From Pelagicoccus enzymogenes (GTDB taxonomy: Bacteria > Verrucomicrobiota > Verrucomicrobiia > Opitutales > Opitutaceae), in contig NZ_JACYFG010000051.1 in assembly GCF_014803405.1 (NCBI RefSeq), forward strand, positions 1-64,000: 64,000 nucleotides of DNA, read 5' to 3'. Below the pieces are notes generated by a model. It was not told the origin of the DNA. It searched no databases and worked only from the letters and a program-made list of their open reading frames with translations. The position numbers were made by a program, and so were the translations under genes. Below are positions 61,129-64,000 of the stretch, in pieces. Within the stretch, counting starts at the first letter, position 1, and every line of letters begins with the position of its first letter.

Positions 61129-62223
61129 CTAGGGAGTTACGACGTCCCAGATTTTTTCTAGACTGTCTTCGCCGGCCGGGCCTCGGACGCTTAGGCGCAC
61201 CACCCATTGCCCGGGCCGCGTGTAGTGGTGGATTGGGGACGGCTCGTTGGAGCTGTTCCCATCGCCAAAATCCCAATGCCAGCTCTGGATCTCTCCGTGG
61301 GAGCGATCTTCGAATTTGAAAGATCGGCGGTCCGTACCGATGTTCGTAACGCTCCAATTAGCTTGGATTGCGGGCTGTAGTTCTGGCTCGATTGGCATGA
61401 GCTTGAAAAGGCAGAGGGAGGAAGCATCGCGTACCATCTCCGTGTCATGAGCCAGGTTCATGAACGCTTCGAAGGTGTTGCCTTCGTCGTCGTACTCTAG
61501 AATGCACCAGGAGAGTCCGATCAAGCCGTTCTCTCGAAAATCGGATTCGGTCGAGTAGGCGGGGCCTCGCAGGTCTGCGTGGTCGAAAGCGGTGATGTAA
61601 AATTCAAGCTGATAGCGTCCGCCTTCTCCGTGCTGGAAGGAGTAGGATTGTGCTGCGTTGGCGTGTGGAAAATCCTTAATCCAAGGAGCGTTGCCCCAAA
61701 CCATTGCCCATTCCTTGCGTAAGGAAGGCGTGAATACGTGATAATTTTGAGCGTGCTCTCCATGGCCCATGAAGTGGAGGTCGCTTTTCTTAAAAGCGTC
61801 TTTATGGGGGTGGACAGTGTTGATGAAAGAGCCGCCCGAGAGGTTGCCATCGACGACGACCTCGAAAATGTCGTTTTTCAGGCCTGAGCGGGCGAAGTCC
61901 CAATCGTCGTCGCTTGCGTCATAGTAAAAGTAGAGGCGATTGAGTCCCTCGACCCAAGCGACTTTTACCGATAGGTCGAAATCGGCTGGATCGAGGTCTA
62001 TACCGCGACCGCGTTCCGTATCCATTAGCTGGTCGAGTCCGATCGCGTATCGCTCCGGGACGAGATTCCAGTCTGCGAAGGAACCGTCGATACGTGGGAT
62101 TTGGTCTTTCGGAAACTGGAAGACCTCGAATTGTTGATCCGGGCGGCTGGCGGCCTGAGTCGAGTGAGCGCAGCCGCAGCCTAGCAAAACGGCGAGGGCA
62201 AGGCGGGTGCTCGAGTCGCTCAT
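61129..62223 (-). CDS. Lipoprotein with CBM9-like and PKD domains
   Basis: 364 residues from ATG 62223. The signal ends in LALAVLLGCGC, a good lipobox, so it is likely lipid-anchored. The CBM9-like beta-sandwich starts IPRIDGSFADWNLVPE and includes LNRLYFYYDASDDDWDF and DIFEVVVDGNLSGG. The C-terminal PKD domain has SWHWDFGDGNSSNEPSPIHH and WVVRLSVRGP. CBM9-type modules bind sugar chain ends, and PKD domains serve as spacers. It probably captures glycan at the cell surface. Last gene of the leftward permease operon, 5 bases after the small membrane protein. Confidence 0.8.
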   Translation of the reverse strand: MSDSSTRLALAVLLGCGCAHSTQAASRPDQQFEVFQFPKDQIPRIDGSFADWNLVPERYAIGLDQLMDTERGRGIDLDPADFDLSVKVAWVEGLNRLYFYYDASDDDWDFARSGLKNDIFEVVVDGNLSGGSFINTVHPHKDAFKKSDLHFMGHGEHAQNYHVFTPSLRKEWAMVWGNAPWIKDFPHANAAQSYSFQHGEGGRYQLEFYITAFDHADLRGPAYSTESDFRENGLIGLSWCILEYDDEGNTFEAFMNLAHDTEMVRDASSLCLFKLMPIEPELQPAIQANWSVTNIGTDRRSFKFEDRSHGEIQSWHWDFGDGNSSNEPSPIHHYTRPGQWVVRLSVRGPAGEDSLEKIWDVVTP

Positions 62224-62228
62224 TTGAA

Positions 62229-62420
62229 TCAGTGGCTGGCGTCTGGCAGTTTTTGTTTCAGCCCTTGCACGACCGGAGCGGAGACGAGCCAAAGGAGCAT
62301 TCCGATGGTCATACTGGTCTTCACGTTTTCCAGGGACAAGGAGTCTATGGCGAAAAGGATGGAGGGGATTAGGGTTAGGGCTAGGCCCAGGAGGGATACG
62401 AGTCGAAAGGCAGTGATCAT
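62229..62420 (-). CDS. Small two-helix membrane protein
   Basis: 63 residues with two hydrophobic stretches, FRLVSLLGLALTLIPSILFA and SMTIGMLLWLVSAPVV, and a basic C-terminus (GLKQKLPDASH). The start at 62420 lies 11 bases after the permease stop, and the stop is 5 bases before the CBM9/PKD gene, so the three genes form a tight operon. The same frame extends upstream, antisense-like inside the permease, but that part is not real coding. Small membrane partners like this are known beside permeases; the function is unknown. Confidence 0.6.
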   Translation of the reverse strand: MITAFRLVSLLGLALTLIPSILFAIDSLSLENVKTSMTIGMLLWLVSAPVVQGLKQKLPDASH

Positions 62421-62431
62421 GAGGGCCGAGG

Positions 62432-63829
62432 TTAGGCGGTTTTGGTTTGTTTTGAGAAGGCCAGGTAAAGCAGCCCGGTGATGAGCCAGCAAGGAAGCAC
62501 GAAGTTGACTGCGGTGTAGCCCCGGTAGACGATCAGGTAGAAGGAAGGGGCGACAGGAATGAGCCAGGCGAGCAATACGGCGAGGTTGAACGAGCTTTCG
62601 GGTACCAGTGATTGGAAGGTGGTGGCGTCGCGTTTGCGGAAGTACCAGTCGAATAAGATGACGCCGCCCATGGGGGCTAGGATGGTGCCGTAGAGTCCGA
62701 CAAATCCGAGCAGTTGCCAGGCGAAAGCTGGAAAAGCGCCCGCTGCAGTAGCGATCAAGCCTGCGGCGAAGGTAGTCCAAAATCTGGATACATTAGGAAA
62801 TACGGTTTGGACCATCGCTTGAAAGGCGAGTCCGGCCCGGTAGATGGTTGGATTTGCGGTGGTCCATCCGGCCACGATGACGCAGACGATGCCGGCCAAT
62901 CCGGCTACGTTGCTGGCCATGGGGCCGGGGACAGGGTTTGCGTCCTGGTTGAGTTTTATTTGGGCGGCGAGCATGAAGGCGGCAGCGACCCAAGCCATGT
63001 AGTGGCCGACATACATGCCGGCGGTGGTGGCCCAGCCGGACGATGCCTTTCTCGCGAAACGAAAGACGGAAAGGTCAGCCATGCCGACGTGCATTGCCGC
63101 ATTGCAGAACCAAGCGAAGATGAAAACGCTCCAGAATCCCATGGTAGATTGGTTTTCTCCTTCTTGGGCGAATAGGATCGATTCGCTCCAGATAGAATTG
63201 AGCTCCTCCCAGCTTCCCGCTCCGAGCTGTTTGAAGGCTACGATTCCGCACGCTAGAAATACTAGCACCATCCAAGGGGAGGCAATGTTGGCGAACTTTG
63301 CGACAGTGTCGTATCCAAGCGAGGCGACGAGCGCGATGACGAGACCAACGGCGATGACGATGATGACGAACAAGGCGCTGTTGGGAAAGAGGTCGCTGGT
63401 GGTCGGCATCGGCATGTCGAAGGGAATCCCGACGGCAGTTGCCGACACGGTGATCATGGCCCCGGCGAGGAAGCAAAAGAGGAGTCCGTTCGCCAGGTTG
63501 TAGACGAGCACGAGCCATTTCCCGGCGATTTTCTCGAGGTGCTGGTAAAGGGTGAAGCGGGCTTTAATGGCAATGGGAGCGCAGACGTAGCGCCAGCTCA
63601 GCACAGCCATGAGATTGCCGAAAAGGAGGCCGAAAAAAATGTTCTGTAGCGATACGCCTGCGAGCAGGAAGAGCGGTCCGATCATGAATTCGGTTCCCGC
63701 GGCATGCTCTCCAGCATACATGCCCCAGAACTTGCCGGGGCCTTTAAGCGCGCGTTGGGGGACGGGCTCGCGTTCGTATTCGTCGCTTGCGGGTCTATTT
63801 TTTGGGGGTGCGATGGCGGTTGCTTCCAT
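62432..63829 (-). CDS. NCS1-type (purine/cytosine permease-like) transporter
   Basis: 465 residues with about twelve helices. It starts with a charged tail and then FWGMYAGEHAAGTEFMIGPL; AFAWQLLGFVGLYGTILAPM and GVILFDWYFRK near the C-terminal third are typical of nucleobase:cation-symporter-1 proteins. Known NCS1 members import purines, pyrimidines, hydantoins or thiamine. Relatives in PVC polysaccharide loci lie beside glycan genes and may carry sugars instead; the context here (a CBM9 lipoprotein in the same operon) points to that. A one-mismatch TGACWGTCA site at 63929-63937 lies about 100 bases before the start. Confidence 0.75.
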   Translation of the reverse strand: MEATAIAPPKNRPASDEYEREPVPQRALKGPGKFWGMYAGEHAAGTEFMIGPLFLLAGVSLQNIFFGLLFGNLMAVLSWRYVCAPIAIKARFTLYQHLEKIAGKWLVLVYNLANGLLFCFLAGAMITVSATAVGIPFDMPMPTTSDLFPNSALFVIIVIAVGLVIALVASLGYDTVAKFANIASPWMVLVFLACGIVAFKQLGAGSWEELNSIWSESILFAQEGENQSTMGFWSVFIFAWFCNAAMHVGMADLSVFRFARKASSGWATTAGMYVGHYMAWVAAAFMLAAQIKLNQDANPVPGPMASNVAGLAGIVCVIVAGWTTANPTIYRAGLAFQAMVQTVFPNVSRFWTTFAAGLIATAAGAFPAFAWQLLGFVGLYGTILAPMGGVILFDWYFRKRDATTFQSLVPESSFNLAVLLAWLIPVAPSFYLIVYRGYTAVNFVLPCWLITGLLYLAFSKQTKTA

Positions 63830-63928
63830 GAGGGGCTGGATTGATATTTATTGTGTGGCGGTTCGCAGGAGCGAAGGCGATTGGACTAAAGACCAAGGAA
63901 GGGATCTAACGACAAACTCGCCCTAACG

Positions 63929-63939
63929 AGACTGTCAGG
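63929..63939 (-). promoter_or_regulatory. TGACWGTCA-like site upstream of the permease operon
   Basis: AGACTGTCAGG on the plus strand reads CCTGACAGTCT on the minus strand, one mismatch from the dyad, facing the permease gene. Confidence 0.35.
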
Positions 63940-63959
63940 TAAATCGAGGAAGGGGAGGC

Positions 63960-64000
63960 TTATCCCTTGATGGAGCCTTTGGTAATCCCGTTTACGTAAT
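63960..64000 (-). CDS. C-terminal end of a sugar ABC transporter permease (MalG-like), partial
   Basis: The last 41 bases read leftward as YVNGITKGSIKG and a TAA stop at 63960-63962. This ending is typical of MalG/CUT1-type sugar permeases (pattern F-x-x-G-(L/I/M)-T-x-G-(A/S)-(V/I)-K-G at the extreme C-terminus). Only 12 residues are visible, so this is a suggestion. Confidence 0.5.
   Translation of the reverse strand, partial: YVNGITKGSIKG

Noticed and set aside
1-64000. CRISPR array, insertion sequence or rRNA
   Set aside because: I saw no regularly spaced repeats, transposase genes or rRNA segments while reading; a faint copy could be missed by eye.

Overview
The window reads as chromosome of a marine-type Verrucomicrobiota bacterium, probably an Opitutae relative (Puniceicoccales/Opitutales). 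The reasons are four long TonB-dependent receptors with an FELSPF-type mature N-terminus and no SusD partner, a dense set of sulfatases and GH78 rhamnosidases, a DUF6797-like protein fused to cytochrome c, an NCS1-type permease inside a polysaccharide locus, and weak use of Shine-Dalgarno sites. This placement is inference; there is no rRNA gene to confirm it.

Layout. (1) 1-2565 is a very GC-rich block with a partial DoxX-like protein, a Tat-exported Gfo/Idh/MocA oxidoreductase and a discoidin-like protein. Composition changes abruptly at the end of this block. (2) 2552-18571 is ordinary chromosome: a GT39-like/ApbE/GT2 operon, a second DoxX-like protein, a bile-acid/sodium-symporter family transporter, a DUF167/SET/LysM-amidase operon, two HDOD proteins, RNase Y, an inositol-monophosphatase family enzyme, a DEDDh exonuclease and an SMP-30 lactonase. 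(3) 18752-20283 is an integration boundary: the 3' part of a tRNA-Ile(CAU) gene without its 5' half, followed by a tyrosine recombinase. (4) From about 21 kb to the right edge lies a large polysaccharide-utilisation region. It holds a five-gene sulfatase/sulfatase/sulfatase/GH78/sulfatase operon, a TonB receptor, a leftward operon of GH78 plus a BNR_4-GH105 fusion, two sister TonB receptors, an unrecognised secreted protein, an ECF sigma/FecR/TonB(STN) signalling set, a third GH78, a DUF6797-cytochrome c protein, and a leftward NCS1 permease/small membrane protein/CBM9-PKD lipoprotein operon. The last 41 bases encode the end of what looks like a sugar ABC permease.

How it fits together (inference): a lyase-like propeller fused to an unsaturated-uronyl hydrolase, three alpha-L-rhamnosidases and four sulfatases are what a sulfated, rhamnose- and uronic-acid-rich polymer such as ulvan would need. 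The four TonB receptors would import the fragments. The region sits next to a tRNA-targeting integrase with no second att site in the window, so it may be a mobile carbohydrate island. A short dyad, TGACWGTCA, recurs with few mismatches in the intergenic regions in front of most transcription units of the island and is a candidate shared operator. The receptor with the STN domain appears to be controlled separately by its sigma/anti-sigma pair.
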